From Bacteroidota bacterium (GTDB lineage Bacteria > Bacteroidota > Bacteroidia > Flavobacteriales > Weeksellaceae), in assembly GCA_023422635.1 (NCBI GenBank), contig JAFAGO010000004.1:62001-126000 (forward strand): a stretch of 64,000 bases of DNA, in the 5' to 3' direction. Made by a program: the position numbers and the translations under genes. The notes beneath the pieces are model-generated. The model made no database searches. It was not told the DNA's origin and saw only the letters and a list, made by a program, of their open reading frames with translations. How positions within the stretch are numbered: position 1 is the first letter of the stretch; each line of letters opens with the position of its first letter. This document shows positions 17,352-25,828 of the stretch, one piece after another.

Positions 17352-17822
17352 TTAAAGAAATGGTTTCATTTCGTCTTCGATATTGCGACGCAATTCCATC
17401 AATTTAATAGCGTAATGTTCCATGTTCTTTTCTAATTCGGTTTTGGGAATAAATTTCGGAACATTTACAGTATTTCCTTCGTCGTCAACGGCAACAAAAA
17501 CGATAATGCAATGGGTTTTTTTATCGAATTCTTTTCGCTTAATATTTCTAGAAAATACATTAATCGCAATGTGCATGCTGCTGTTTCCGGTGTAAATAAC
17601 TTCAGCTTCAACTTTCACAATATGGCCGATTTTAATGGGCGAAATAAAACGAATTCCGCCCACATAAACCGTAACGCAGTAACTAGAACTCCAAGAACTT
17701 GCGCAGGCATATCCCGCTTGATCAATCCATTTCATTACACTTCCACCGTGTACATTTCCGCCATAATTAACATCTCCTGGTTCGGAAATAAACTGAAAAG
17801 TCATTTTGTTTGAAACCTCCAT
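17352..17822 (-). CDS. Acyl-CoA thioesterase (hotdog fold, YciA-like)
   Basis: A 156-residue cytoplasmic hotdog protein. The active-site helix region reads GNVHGGSVMKWIDQAG (about residues 22-37), and VGGIRFISPIKIGHIV is the next conserved strand pair. These enzymes hydrolyse acyl-CoA to free acid and CoA; chain-length preference cannot be read. The C-terminal 45 residues are charged and helical. Monocistronic; divergent from the ArsC/Spx-like gene. Confidence 0.85.
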   Translation of the reverse strand: MEVSNKMTFQFISEPGDVNYGGNVHGGSVMKWIDQAGYACASSWSSSYCVTVYVGGIRFISPIKIGHIVKVEAEVIYTGNSSMHIAINVFSRNIKRKEFDKKTHCIIVFVAVDDEGNTVNVPKFIPKTELEKNMEHYAIKLMELRRNIEDEMKPFL

Positions 17823-17992
17823 TTTTTAGTATTTTAGTTTAAATAAGCGAGATTGATTTCCTAAGAAAAATTGTGCTTTTATTTCGAATATTTAAAAGTT
17901 TAAAATTCACATCTTGTTTTGAAATTCTCTTTTAAGAAGTTAAAGATATTTATAAATTTCTGAAATCATTCAAATAACACTAATTTTGAAAG

Positions 17993-18346
17993 ATGAAAAA
18001 AGTATTCTACTTGAAAACCTGCGGTACTTGCAAAAAAATAATGGCGAAATACAATTTGTCTGATTGGCAACTTCGTGAAATAAAATCGCAACCCATTACC
18101 GAGGACGAATTGGCAGAAATGTACGGTAAAACACAATCTTATGAAGCTTTGTTTAGCAGAAGATCTACCCAAATTAAAGCACAGGGAATTGACGTGAAAT
18201 CTCTGAAAGAGAATGATTATAAAGATCTAATTTTAAGTCATTACAGTTTTTTAAAACGACCTGTTTTTATAACGGATAAAGAGATTTTTGTAGGAAGCGA
18301 TATAACCAACCTCGAAAAGTTAGACGAATTTTTTGGTGTGAAATAA
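17993..18346 (+). CDS. ArsC/Spx-family thioredoxin-fold protein
   Basis: A 117-residue protein with a CxxC motif (Cys10 and Cys13 in KTCGTCKK) at the N-terminus, and the ArsC/Spx pattern FSRRSTQIK and FLKRPVFIT. Classical arsenate reductase has a single Cys before an Arg triad; the CxxC makes this closer to the YffB/Spx-like branch, so arsenate reduction is doubtful. A TAATTTTG box at 17981-17988 lies only 4 nt before the ATG, suggesting a very short or absent leader. Its stop overlaps the next start (TAATG). Confidence 0.8.
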   Translation: MKKVFYLKTCGTCKKIMAKYNLSDWQLREIKSQPITEDELAEMYGKTQSYEALFSRRSTQIKAQGIDVKSLKENDYKDLILSHYSFLKRPVFITDKEIFVGSDITNLEKLDEFFGVK

Positions 18347-18696
18347 TGCGCAATTCCATACTTGTATTTCTGCTTTTCTTTTCTGTGAATGTTTTTTCTC
18401 AAACGGTTTACAGCACACCTTCCGGTTCAAAATATCATTTGGGATCGTGCCGTTCTGTTAAGAATGTTTCTTCTAAAACCACGGTAGAAAAAGCATTGAA
18501 AAGTGGATTGTTGCCGTGCAAAATATGCAATCCTCCGCGTTCACAAGTCGGATTGGGAACTCGATCTCAGCCGGCTAAAAAAACAGCGGGTATACGAGCT
18601 TCGTCGGTTCGCTGTAAAGGATTAACAAAAAGTGGAACGCGATGTAAGCACTTTACCAAAATGGGAAATGGCTATTGCCATCAACATCAGCCATAA
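18346..18696 (+). CDS. Secreted Cys-rich protein with two metal-site-like motifs
   Basis: 116 residues with a signal peptide (about 1-18, VFSQ). The first module, YHLGSCRSV then LPCKICNPP, resembles the metal-binding motif shared with the N-domain of Ada and some nuclease-associated domains (DUF5763-like). The second module is CKGLTKSGTRCKHFT followed by CHQHQP, a Cys/His cluster typical of short zinc-binding tails. Translationally coupled to the ArsC/Spx-like gene by a 1-nt overlap. No function is established; the exported Cys/His sites suggest metal binding or disulfides. Confidence 0.7.
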   Translation: MRNSILVFLLFFSVNVFSQTVYSTPSGSKYHLGSCRSVKNVSSKTTVEKALKSGLLPCKICNPPRSQVGLGTRSQPAKKTAGIRASSVRCKGLTKSGTRCKHFTKMGNGYCHQHQP

Positions 18697-18763
18697 TTTT
18701 ATTGTATATGAGTTCAGCTTCTTAATCCACATTTTCTTCTAATTAAAAGTTCAATTTTTTTCT

Positions 18764-18793
18764 AAAAAAAATCCACTCTTTACAGAATGGATC
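18764..18793 (-). terminator. Terminator of gcvT
   Basis: On the minus strand an imperfect stem (ATCCATTCT with AGAGTGGAT, one mismatch) between about 18771 and 18792 is followed by a T8 run (plus A run 18763-18770). Confidence 0.55.
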
Positions 18794-18836
18794 TCAAAAA
18801 ATAATATTTTGTGGTGTATTTGATGTAAGGGTTGTA

Positions 18837-19919
18837 CTATACAAATGGTAATTTTACCACTTTTGCGGGAATATTTTTATTTCTAATTTGAATGAAAATT
18901 TCTGAACCCAATTTAAAATAAGGAGTGTTAACATACGCTAATCCAATTCCCACTTTGCGCAATGGGCTCATGGTTCCTGAAGTCACTTTGCCGATTGCAT
19001 TTCCTTTAGAATCCACCACAAGATAATCATGTCTTGGGATGGCTTTTTCTTGCATTTCAAAACCAACGAGCTTTCTGGAAATGCCTTCTTCTTTTTGCTT
19101 TTTCAAAAATTCAACATCAACAAAATCGCCTTTATCAAGTTTGGTAATCCAGCCCAAACCAGCTTCTAGAGGTGAAGTGGTATCGTCGATATCATTTCCG
19201 TATAAGCAAAATCCTTTTTCTAAACGCAACGTGTCGCGAGCCGCCAAACCGCAAGGGATTAATCCATCTTCTTTTCCTGCTTCTAACAGCATATCCCAAA
19301 GCATTTCTGCATATTCGTTTTTAAAATAGATTTCAAAACCGCCGCTTCCTGTGTAGCCGGTGTTGGAAATAATAACATTTTCCACGGTTCCAACGCTACC
19401 AATTGCAAAATGATAATACGGGATTTCGGAAAGAATTACGGGCGTTATTTTTTGAAGAATTTCTGCAGCTTTCGGACCTTGAATGGCAATGAGCGACATT
19501 TCTTCGGAAACGTTTTTCATTTCTGCGCCAAAATTTTCATTGTATTTTTGAATGTGCTGCCAATCTTTTTCAATATTAGAAGCATTTACCACAACAAAGT
19601 ATTTTTCGTTGCTAATTTTATAGATAATTAAATCGTCTACAATTCCACCGTTGCCGTTGGGTAAGCACGAATATTGGGCTTTTCCATTTTCAAGCAAGTT
19701 GATGTTATTGCTGGTTACAAACTGTAATAAATCTTTTGCTTTAAGACCTTCTATAAAAAATTGGCCCATATGCGAAACATCAAAAATTCCTGCTTTCTCG
19801 CGAACTGCAAAATGTTCGTCGGTAACGCCAGAATATTGTACAGGCATTTCGAAACCTGCAAAAGGAACAATTTTCGCACCCAGCGAAACATGCTTGTTAT
19901 AAAGGGATGTTTTGTTCAT
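18837..19919 (-). CDS. gcvT: Glycine cleavage system T protein (aminomethyltransferase)
   Basis: A 360-residue cytoplasmic enzyme of the glycine cleavage complex: it transfers the aminomethyl carbon from H protein to tetrahydrofolate and releases ammonia. Motifs: MPVQYSGVTDEHFAVREKAG at the N-terminus, FDVSHMGQ, NTGYTGSGGFEIY and CGLAARDTLRLEKGFCLYG, all standard GcvT. Length matches the family. It is last in a leftward group after idi and a secreted protein (2-nt gaps). Confidence 0.95.
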   Translation of the reverse strand: MNKTSLYNKHVSLGAKIVPFAGFEMPVQYSGVTDEHFAVREKAGIFDVSHMGQFFIEGLKAKDLLQFVTSNNINLLENGKAQYSCLPNGNGGIVDDLIIYKISNEKYFVVVNASNIEKDWQHIQKYNENFGAEMKNVSEEMSLIAIQGPKAAEILQKITPVILSEIPYYHFAIGSVGTVENVIISNTGYTGSGGFEIYFKNEYAEMLWDMLLEAGKEDGLIPCGLAARDTLRLEKGFCLYGNDIDDTTSPLEAGLGWITKLDKGDFVDVEFLKKQKEEGISRKLVGFEMQEKAIPRHDYLVVDSKGNAIGKVTSGTMSPLRKVGIGLAYVNTPYFKLGSEIFIQIRNKNIPAKVVKLPFV

Positions 19920-19921
19920 AT

Positions 19922-20392
19922 TTATTTGAGTTTAAAACTTTTAAAGCTGTCGATAAACTGATTTTTTATATTGCCATTCCAAAGATTGGTTTTGCAAAAG
20001 ATGCTGACTACATACAAAACATCATTTTTTTGAATGGTTTTGGTTGTCCAAATTCCATCTCTTTCCGTATCATTATAGTCGTAGTAATATTCAATTTTGT
20101 TTCCCGATTTTTTAACTTTTATCGATTCGGGATTTTCTTGAGAACCGGTAATGGTAAGAATTAAATTTTTTACTTCAGCTTGCGAAAGATCAAGATCTTT
20201 ATATCCAGAAATGGTTATGGCGCCAATTTCTCCGGTTGGATAAATATTGATGATGCCTTCATCATTAGAAGTCATCCAAAATTCAGGATACTCTATTTGA
20301 AAGTTCGGGGTTTCGAAAACTTTAGTATTTTGTCCTTTCAAAAAAGTAAAACTAAGCAATAGAAAGGTAAAAATGATGAATGCCTTTTTCAT
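19922..20392 (-). CDS. Secreted protein of unknown function
   Basis: 156 residues with a signal peptide (about 1-20, FLKGQ). The mature part has alternating strands and a PNFQIEYPEFW start, reminiscent of PsbP/DcrB-like folds, but no catalytic or metal site is visible. Only 2 nt separate it from idi upstream and gcvT downstream, so the three are almost certainly cotranscribed. Function unknown. Confidence 0.65.
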   Translation of the reverse strand: MKKAFIIFTFLLLSFTFLKGQNTKVFETPNFQIEYPEFWMTSNDEGIINIYPTGEIGAITISGYKDLDLSQAEVKNLILTITGSQENPESIKVKKSGNKIEYYYDYNDTERDGIWTTKTIQKNDVLYVVSIFCKTNLWNGNIKNQFIDSFKSFKLK

Positions 20393-20394
20393 AA

Positions 20395-20907
20395 TCAGTT
20401 GAGAAAATCAAGATATTCTTTTAGAATTATTTTAAACCATTCGGTAAAATGCTCGGGATGTTTTGCAAGTTCTTCTTTTAAATCTTCTAAAGCAATATAT
20501 CGAACTTCAGAAACTTCTGCAGAATTTAAGTGAAATTCTCCCTCATAGGTTCCTGTAAACACGTAATCCAACTCATGTTCCCAAAGATTTCCGCCCACAT
20601 CGGCTTTGTATAAAAAATGAAAACGTTCGGTAAGTGGCGTTGAAATACCTAGTTCCTCGTGTAAACGGCGATTCGCGGCTTCAAGATAGGTTTCGTTAAT
20701 TCTTGGGTGCGAACACACTGCATTGGTCCATTGTTTTGGAGAGTGGTATTTTTCGTCGGCTCTTTTTTGCAAAAGCATTTCGCCTTTATTATTGAAGATG
20801 AAAACTGAAAACGCCCGATGAAGCAAACCACAAATATGGGCTTGCTGTTTTTCCATAAGTCCAATCACTTCATCAGAAGGATTTACCAAAACTACTTGTT
20901 CTTCCAT
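20395..20907 (-). CDS. idi: Isopentenyl-diphosphate delta-isomerase, type I
   Basis: A 170-residue Nudix-fold enzyme interconverting IPP and DMAPP for isoprenoid synthesis. The active-site cysteine is Cys65 in NAVCSHP and the catalytic glutamate lies in WEHELDY (about 109-115); the Nudix helix carries NRRLHEELGI. The ATG at 20907 (MEEQVVLVN) is preferred over an in-frame start 66 nt upstream because conservation begins there. First gene of the idi-unknown-gcvT group. Confidence 0.93.
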   Translation of the reverse strand: MEEQVVLVNPSDEVIGLMEKQQAHICGLLHRAFSVFIFNNKGEMLLQKRADEKYHSPKQWTNAVCSHPRINETYLEAANRRLHEELGISTPLTERFHFLYKADVGGNLWEHELDYVFTGTYEGEFHLNSAEVSEVRYIALEDLKEELAKHPEHFTEWFKIILKEYLDFLN

Positions 20908-21083
20908 TTTCACAAAGGTAAGTTTAATTCTTATTTTGGTGAAATTAAAGATATAGATTTTCGGAAAGAACAATCAATTGAAAACGCGTCAATTTGAAAT
21001 AATTCATTAAAAAGCTTTGATTATTGAATAAAATATTTTTTATCGCGATTTATTTCTTTTATAATTGAATAATTTTAAGTGTT

Positions 21084-21126
21084 AACTGAATTTAACTTCA
21101 GTTTATAACATTAATTTGTATCTTTG
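21084..21126 (+). promoter_or_regulatory. Promoter region of the HAD-serA operon
   Basis: TATCTTTG (21119-21126) matches the TAnnTTTG -7 box and lies 20 nt before the start at 21147. Upstream, AACTGAA (21084-21090) and TTCAGTT (21097-21103) form a 7-bp inverted repeat over the -33 region, which could be an operator. No clear TTTG -33 element. Confidence 0.35.
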
Positions 21127-21146
21127 TCGCTTCAAATTTTAAGAAA

Positions 21147-21548
21147 ATGGAACTCGAATATTTAGACCATTTAAGCCCTATGTTAAAAGGAGATGTCAAG
21201 AATTATCTAATCGATATTGATGGTACAATAACTGAGGATGTACCCAACGAAGAACCGGAAAGAATGATTACTTGCGAGCCCTATCCGGATGCTTTAGAAA
21301 CCATTAACCGTTGGTATGATCAAGGCCACCAAATTTGTTTTTTTACTTCGCGTACGGAAGATTTAAAACAAATTACGATTGATTGGCTGGATAAAAATGG
21401 ATTTAAATATCACAGTGTGCTTTGCGGAAAACCAAGAGGTGGAAATTACCACTGGATTGATAACCATTTGGTGAGAGCAACACGCTACAAAGGAAAATTT
21501 ACCGATTTGGTAGAGAAACAAGTCACCATAGAAGTTTTTAAAGATTAA
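21147..21548 (+). CDS. HAD-like phosphatase-family protein next to serA
   Basis: 133 residues. NYLIDIDGTITEDVP (about 19-33) is a HAD motif I (DxDGT), FFTSRTED is motif II (S/T), and NYHWIDNHL near the C-terminus provides the acidic end. It lacks a cap domain, so it is a minimal HAD with an open site. Homologues are often named after phosphoheptose isomerase, which the sequence does not support. Its stop overlaps serA by 1 nt (TAATG); a role near phosphoserine metabolism is possible by context only. Confidence 0.7.
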   Translation: MELEYLDHLSPMLKGDVKNYLIDIDGTITEDVPNEEPERMITCEPYPDALETINRWYDQGHQICFFTSRTEDLKQITIDWLDKNGFKYHSVLCGKPRGGNYHWIDNHLVRATRYKGKFTDLVEKQVTIEVFKD

Positions 21549-22513
21549 TGAAGATGAAAATATTAGCAAACGACGGATTAGATCAATCTGGAATTGATGC
21601 CCTTACTGAAAAAGGTTTTGAAGTAATAACCACCAAAGTTCCGCAAGAATCATTAGCCGAATATATTCAAGAACATGATATTAAAACGGTTTTAGTGCGA
21701 AGCGCAACCCAAATTCGTAAAGAATTGATTGATGCTTGCCCAAGCATTGAAATTATCGGTAGAGGAGGCGTTGGAATGGATAATATTGATGTTGATTATG
21801 CACGATCAAAAGGAATTCACGTAATCAATACGCCCGGTGCATCGTCTGCATCTGTTGGAGAATTGGTGTTTGCACACCTTTTTTCTGGAGCGCGTTTTCT
21901 TGAAGATTCTAACCGCAAAATGCCCGTTGTTGGCGACTCTGAATTTGCAACTTTGAAGAAAAATTATTCTAAAGGAATTGAGCTTCGTGGCAAAACCATT
22001 GGAATTGTCGGGATGGGAAGAATCGGACAAGAAGTTGCAAAAATTGCCCTTGGATTGGGAATGCGTGTGATCGCAGCAGATAGCATTGTTGGTAAAGCTA
22101 CTATTAAAGTTAAATTTTACAACAATCAATTTATTAATGTTGATATTGAAACGGAACCTTTAGATTCTATTTTTGAACACGCAGATTTTATTACATTGCA
22201 CGTTCCGGCTCAAAAAGAAGGTCATATGATTGGCAAAACAGAGTTCGATAAAATGAAAGATGGTGTTGCAATAGTAAACTGCTCTCGCGGTGGTGTAATT
22301 GATGAAAAAGCTTTGGTAGAAGCTTTGGATAGCGGCAAAGTTCTATTTGCAGGATTGGATGTTTTTGAAAATGAACCTACCCCTGCTAAAGAAATTCTTC
22401 AGCATTCAAAAATTTCATTAACGCCTCATACAGGTGCTGCTACAGTGGAAGCTCAAGATAGAATTGGACTTTCGTTAGCGGAACAAATTTGCAGTATTTT
22501 GCAAGTGAATTAG
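21548..22513 (+). CDS. serA: D-3-phosphoglycerate dehydrogenase (short form)
   Basis: A 321-residue D-2-hydroxyacid dehydrogenase. NAD-binding GMGRIG is at about residues 153-158; the catalytic Arg, Glu and His lie in IGRGGVGMDNID / NCSRGGVIDE / TPHTGAAT. It lacks the C-terminal ACT regulatory domain, as in other flavobacterial SerA, so it is probably not serine-inhibited in the E. coli way. It starts the phosphorylated serine pathway from 3-phosphoglycerate. SerC is not in the window, so another D-2-hydroxyacid substrate cannot be excluded. Confidence 0.85.
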   Translation: MKMKILANDGLDQSGIDALTEKGFEVITTKVPQESLAEYIQEHDIKTVLVRSATQIRKELIDACPSIEIIGRGGVGMDNIDVDYARSKGIHVINTPGASSASVGELVFAHLFSGARFLEDSNRKMPVVGDSEFATLKKNYSKGIELRGKTIGIVGMGRIGQEVAKIALGLGMRVIAADSIVGKATIKVKFYNNQFINVDIETEPLDSIFEHADFITLHVPAQKEGHMIGKTEFDKMKDGVAIVNCSRGGVIDEKALVEALDSGKVLFAGLDVFENEPTPAKEILQHSKISLTPHTGAATVEAQDRIGLSLAEQICSILQVN

Positions 22514-22540
22514 AAAAATTATCAGACCAATAAAAGTTAG

Positions 22541-22580
22541 TAAAAAAAATACTTCCGATATTTCGGAAGTATTTTTTTTA
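22541..22580. terminator. Bidirectional terminator between serA and mscL
   Basis: A perfect hairpin (ATACTTCCGA / TCGGAAGTAT with a short loop at about 22559-22562), flanked by A8 on the left and T8 on the right, ends both convergent genes. Confidence 0.85.
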
Positions 22581-22598
22581 TTGTTTAGGAAATTGAAG

Positions 22599-22970
22599 TT
22601 ATTTCTTTTTCAACTCATCTCTAATTTCAGCAAGTAATTTATCTGTAGAAGATGGTTCTGCAGGGGCAGCTTCAGCAGGTTTGTTTACCTTGTTTGCACC
22701 TTTAATTAACCAAAATAATACAAATGCAATACATAGGAAACTAATTACGGCAGACAAAAAGTTACCATAAGCAACACCATTCCACGAAAGTTTCGCAATG
22801 TTTTCCGCACCCGCAGCTTTAAGCGCAGGATTCAACAAAAGAGGGGTAATAACATCATCCACTAAAGAAGATACAATTTTACCGAAAGCTGCACCAATAA
22901 TTACACCGACAGCCAAATCAATCACATTGCCTTTAAAAGCAAATTCCTTGAATTCTTTAATAAAGCTCAT
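22599..22970 (-). CDS. mscL: Large-conductance mechanosensitive channel
   Basis: A 123-residue inner-membrane channel with two helices. The N-terminal FALKGN-like segment reads FAFKGNVIDLAVGVIIG (about 11-27) and the second helix begins near FLSAVISFLCIAFVLF (about 72-87). A charged cytoplasmic tail ends LLAEIRDELKK. MscL opens on membrane tension to release solutes during hypo-osmotic shock. Length fits the family. Confidence 0.95.
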   Translation of the reverse strand: MSFIKEFKEFAFKGNVIDLAVGVIIGAAFGKIVSSLVDDVITPLLLNPALKAAGAENIAKLSWNGVAYGNFLSAVISFLCIAFVLFWLIKGANKVNKPAEAAPAEPSSTDKLLAEIRDELKKK

Positions 22971-23121
22971 AATTCGTCAATTTTAATAGTTTATTCTCGT
23001 AAAATTAGTGTTTTCTGCTAAATGTCAGCTTTAAATGTGGTAAATATTATGATATTCGCATAAATGATGTAAACCGTACTGGTATTTTTGTTACATTCGT
23101 TTTACAAGAATACACGGATTA

Positions 23122-24639
23122 ATGAAACTTTTCTCAGCACAGCAAATACGAGAAGCTGACGCTTTTACGATTAATAATGAAGGAATTTCTTCTACGAATT
23201 TAATGGAGCGTGCGGCTGTTGCATGTACAGATTGGATTTTACAGAATATTCCAAAAAAAGAGCATTTCTTTATTTTTTGTGGAAATGGAAATAACGGAGG
23301 CGATGGATTTGCAATCGCAAGAATGCTGTATCAAAAAGGTAAAACGGTAGATGTTTTTATTCATTCTTTTCATGGTACATTTTCGTCTGATGCGCAAATA
23401 AATTTGCAACGTTTAAAGGAAATTCCTGGAATTTCAATTCACGAATTCGGTGCAATTGATCAATTTGATTTTGGTTCTGAAACCGTGATTATTGATGCAC
23501 TTTTGGGGACAGGTTTAAACAAACCTCTTTCAGGGAAAATTCAAGAAGTCGTCGAATTTCTTAATCAACAAAAATCCATTAAAATTTCAATTGATATTCC
23601 GACAGGTTTGTACTGCGATGATATGGTTCAGCATAACGCAACAGTTTTCAAAGCCGACCAAACTCTAACTTTTCAATTTTGGAAGAGAGCGTTCCTACAT
23701 CCCGAAACTGGGATTTTCTGTGGTAAAGTTCATGTTTTAAATATTCAAATTAGCGAAGCGTATATTCAAAAAACATCCACAGATTTTTTTACTATTGATG
23801 ATTCTTTAATTGCAGAAATCTACACCCCCAGAAATGAATTTTCTCACAAAGGAAATTTTGGAAAAACCATTATTTGTGCAGGAAGTTTTGGTAAAATGGG
23901 CGCCGCTGTTTTAGCAACCAAAGCTGCTTTGAAATCGGGGAGCGGTCTAACGTTTGTTCATGCTCCTACATGTGAATATGAAGTGCTTCAAAGCACTTGT
24001 CCAGAAGCGATGTATCAATATGCAGGTGAAGATTTTATTTTCATTTTTGAGAAAGAAGAAAATGCCGTTTTTGGTATTGGACCGGGATTAGGAACTGATC
24101 CAGTAACACAAAATGCTTTAATCGATTTTTTTAAAGACTGGAGCGATCCTGTTGTTCTTGATGCCGATGCACTCAATATTTTTGCCAAGAATCCACAGCA
24201 TTTAGATTTGATTCCAGAAAACAGCATCATTTCTCCACATCCCAAAGAATTTGCAAGACTCTTCGGTGAAACAAGCAATTCTTTTGAGCGTTTGCAATTA
24301 GGCCAATGTAAAGCAAAGGAGTTGAAGATCTTCATCGTTTTGAAAGATCATCATACACAAATTATTACGCCAACAGGAAAAGTATTTTACAACACAACAG
24401 GCAATTCTGGAATGGCAAAAGGAGGAAGTGGAGATGTTTTAACTGGAATTCTCACTTCTTTATTAGCACAAAAATACAGCCCAGAAAATGCTGCTATCTT
24501 CGGCGTTTGGCTTCACGGAAAAGCGGGAGATTTCGCTGCTGAATTGTATTCTGAAGAATCAATGTTGCCTTCGGATTTAATTAATTGCATAGGGAAAGTT
24601 TTTCTTAGTTTGAAAAACGAATTGTTTTTGAAGTGCTAA
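23122..24639 (+). CDS. nnr: Bifunctional NAD(P)H-hydrate epimerase / ADP-dependent NAD(P)HX dehydratase
   Basis: 505 residues. The N-terminal YjeF domain (about 1-215) epimerises damaged NAD(P)H hydrates (FCGNGNNGGDGFAIAR). The C-terminal ribokinase-like domain (about 225-505) dehydrates the S form using ADP (GIGPGLG, VLDADALNIF, MAKGGSGDVLTGIL). Together they repair hydrated NADH and NADPH. Fusion of both domains is normal. A TATTTTTG box lies at 23083-23090. Monocistronic. Confidence 0.93.
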   Translation: MKLFSAQQIREADAFTINNEGISSTNLMERAAVACTDWILQNIPKKEHFFIFCGNGNNGGDGFAIARMLYQKGKTVDVFIHSFHGTFSSDAQINLQRLKEIPGISIHEFGAIDQFDFGSETVIIDALLGTGLNKPLSGKIQEVVEFLNQQKSIKISIDIPTGLYCDDMVQHNATVFKADQTLTFQFWKRAFLHPETGIFCGKVHVLNIQISEAYIQKTSTDFFTIDDSLIAEIYTPRNEFSHKGNFGKTIICAGSFGKMGAAVLATKAALKSGSGLTFVHAPTCEYEVLQSTCPEAMYQYAGEDFIFIFEKEENAVFGIGPGLGTDPVTQNALIDFFKDWSDPVVLDADALNIFAKNPQHLDLIPENSIISPHPKEFARLFGETSNSFERLQLGQCKAKELKIFIVLKDHHTQIITPTGKVFYNTTGNSGMAKGGSGDVLTGILTSLLAQKYSPENAAIFGVWLHGKAGDFAAELYSEESMLPSDLINCIGKVFLSLKNELFLKC

Positions 24640-24690
24640 ACTCTGCTCACTCAATTTCAAATATGAGTAAAAATAGGTGTTCATTTTTCG

Positions 24691-24722
24691 GTTGTCAACG
24701 TGAAATCGAAAATTTAGTTTTG
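24691..24722 (+). promoter_or_regulatory. Bacteroidota-type promoter of ada
   Basis: GTTG (24691-24694) and TAGTTTTG (24715-24722) are separated by 20 bp, matching the -33 TTTG / -7 TAnnTTTG consensus. The predicted transcript starts about 10 nt before the ATG at 24737. Confidence 0.5.
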
Positions 24723-24736
24723 TATAAAAATAAGGA

Positions 24737-25780
24737 ATGAATATTAGCGACAAAGTGATGTATCAGGCTTCGGTGGACAAAAATACTGAATTTGAAGGTG
24801 TTTTTTGGATGGGTGTAAAAACGACCGGTATTTTTTGTCGTCCAACGTGTACAGCGCGAAAACCCAAATTTGAAAATGTGGAGTTTTTTAATTCAACAAA
24901 GGCGGCCATTCAAAAAGGATATCGGCCATGTAAAATTTGTAGGCCTTTAGAAAATCCCAACGAAACGCCTCAAGAAATAAAAGATATTTTACGAGAACTT
25001 TCGGATAATGCTTCATTAAAATTCAAAGATGTTGATTTGGTGAAACGTGGTTTGGAGCCAACTGCAATACGCAGATGGTTTCTGAAAAATCACGGAATTA
25101 CATTTCACGCATTTCAAAGAATGTTTAAAATCAACGCTGCCTTTAAAAAATTGAACAGTGGCGAGGGCGTTTTGGATACGGCGATGGATTTAGGATATGA
25201 AAGTTTGAGTGGTTTTAATGAGAGTTTTAAAAATATTTTTGGTGTTTCGCCCAGTCAATCGATGTTTGAAAAAGTGGTAGATTTTAAAAGAATTGAAACC
25301 CCAATCGGAACCATGATTGCTTGCGCAGACGAAAATGGAATTTGCCTTTTGGAATTTTCTGATCGAAAAGCATTGGTTACCGAACTGAAGCAAATTGCAA
25401 CGCATTTGGACGCTAATATTTTACAAGGGGAGAATATTCATTTTGAAAAATTAGAATCGGAATTAACAGAATATTTTAAAGGAAATCTTACGGATTTTAC
25501 GGTTCCGCTTACGCCTGTGGGAACGGATTTTCAGAAGAAGGTTTGGGAAGTGTTACGGGAAATCCCTTACGGAAGTACAAGGACTTATCAGCAGCAAGCG
25601 AATGCCCTTGGAAGTCCGAAGTCGGTTCGCGCGGTCGCAAATGCCAATGGTTTAAATAAAATTTCTATTCTTATTCCTTGCCACAGAGTGATTGGTAGCG
25701 ATGGAACGTTAACAGGATATGGTGGTGGAATTTGGAGGAAACAAAAGTTATTAGAGCTTGAAAAAGCCATTTTGATGTAA
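24737..25780 (+). CDS. ada: Ada: methylphosphotriester sensor, AraC regulator and O6-alkylguanine-DNA methyltransferase
   Basis: 347 residues with three modules. Residues 1-70: zinc domain with Cys34, Cys38, Cys65 and Cys68; Cys34 would accept methyl groups from DNA phosphotriesters. About 85-180: AraC-type helix-turn-helix. About 190-347: suicide methyltransferase with acceptor Cys315 in IPCHRVIG. As in E. coli Ada, methylation of the N-domain should turn it into an activator of alkylation-repair genes. All key residues are present. Stands alone; a candidate promoter lies at 24691-24722. Confidence 0.95.
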   Translation: MNISDKVMYQASVDKNTEFEGVFWMGVKTTGIFCRPTCTARKPKFENVEFFNSTKAAIQKGYRPCKICRPLENPNETPQEIKDILRELSDNASLKFKDVDLVKRGLEPTAIRRWFLKNHGITFHAFQRMFKINAAFKKLNSGEGVLDTAMDLGYESLSGFNESFKNIFGVSPSQSMFEKVVDFKRIETPIGTMIACADENGICLLEFSDRKALVTELKQIATHLDANILQGENIHFEKLESELTEYFKGNLTDFTVPLTPVGTDFQKKVWEVLREIPYGSTRTYQQQANALGSPKSVRAVANANGLNKISILIPCHRVIGSDGTLTGYGGGIWRKQKLLELEKAILM

Positions 25781-25804
25781 AAAAAACCGCAGCGTAAACT
25801 GCGG
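25779..25804 (-). terminator. Terminator of the leucine operon
   Basis: On the minus strand the stem CCGCAG/CTGCGG (25787-25792 with 25799-25804) is followed by a T8 run (plus A run at 25779-25786, which includes the end of ada). It lies just past leuB. Confidence 0.75.
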
Positions 25805-25828
25805 ATTTCAACTAACTTCTAACAATAA

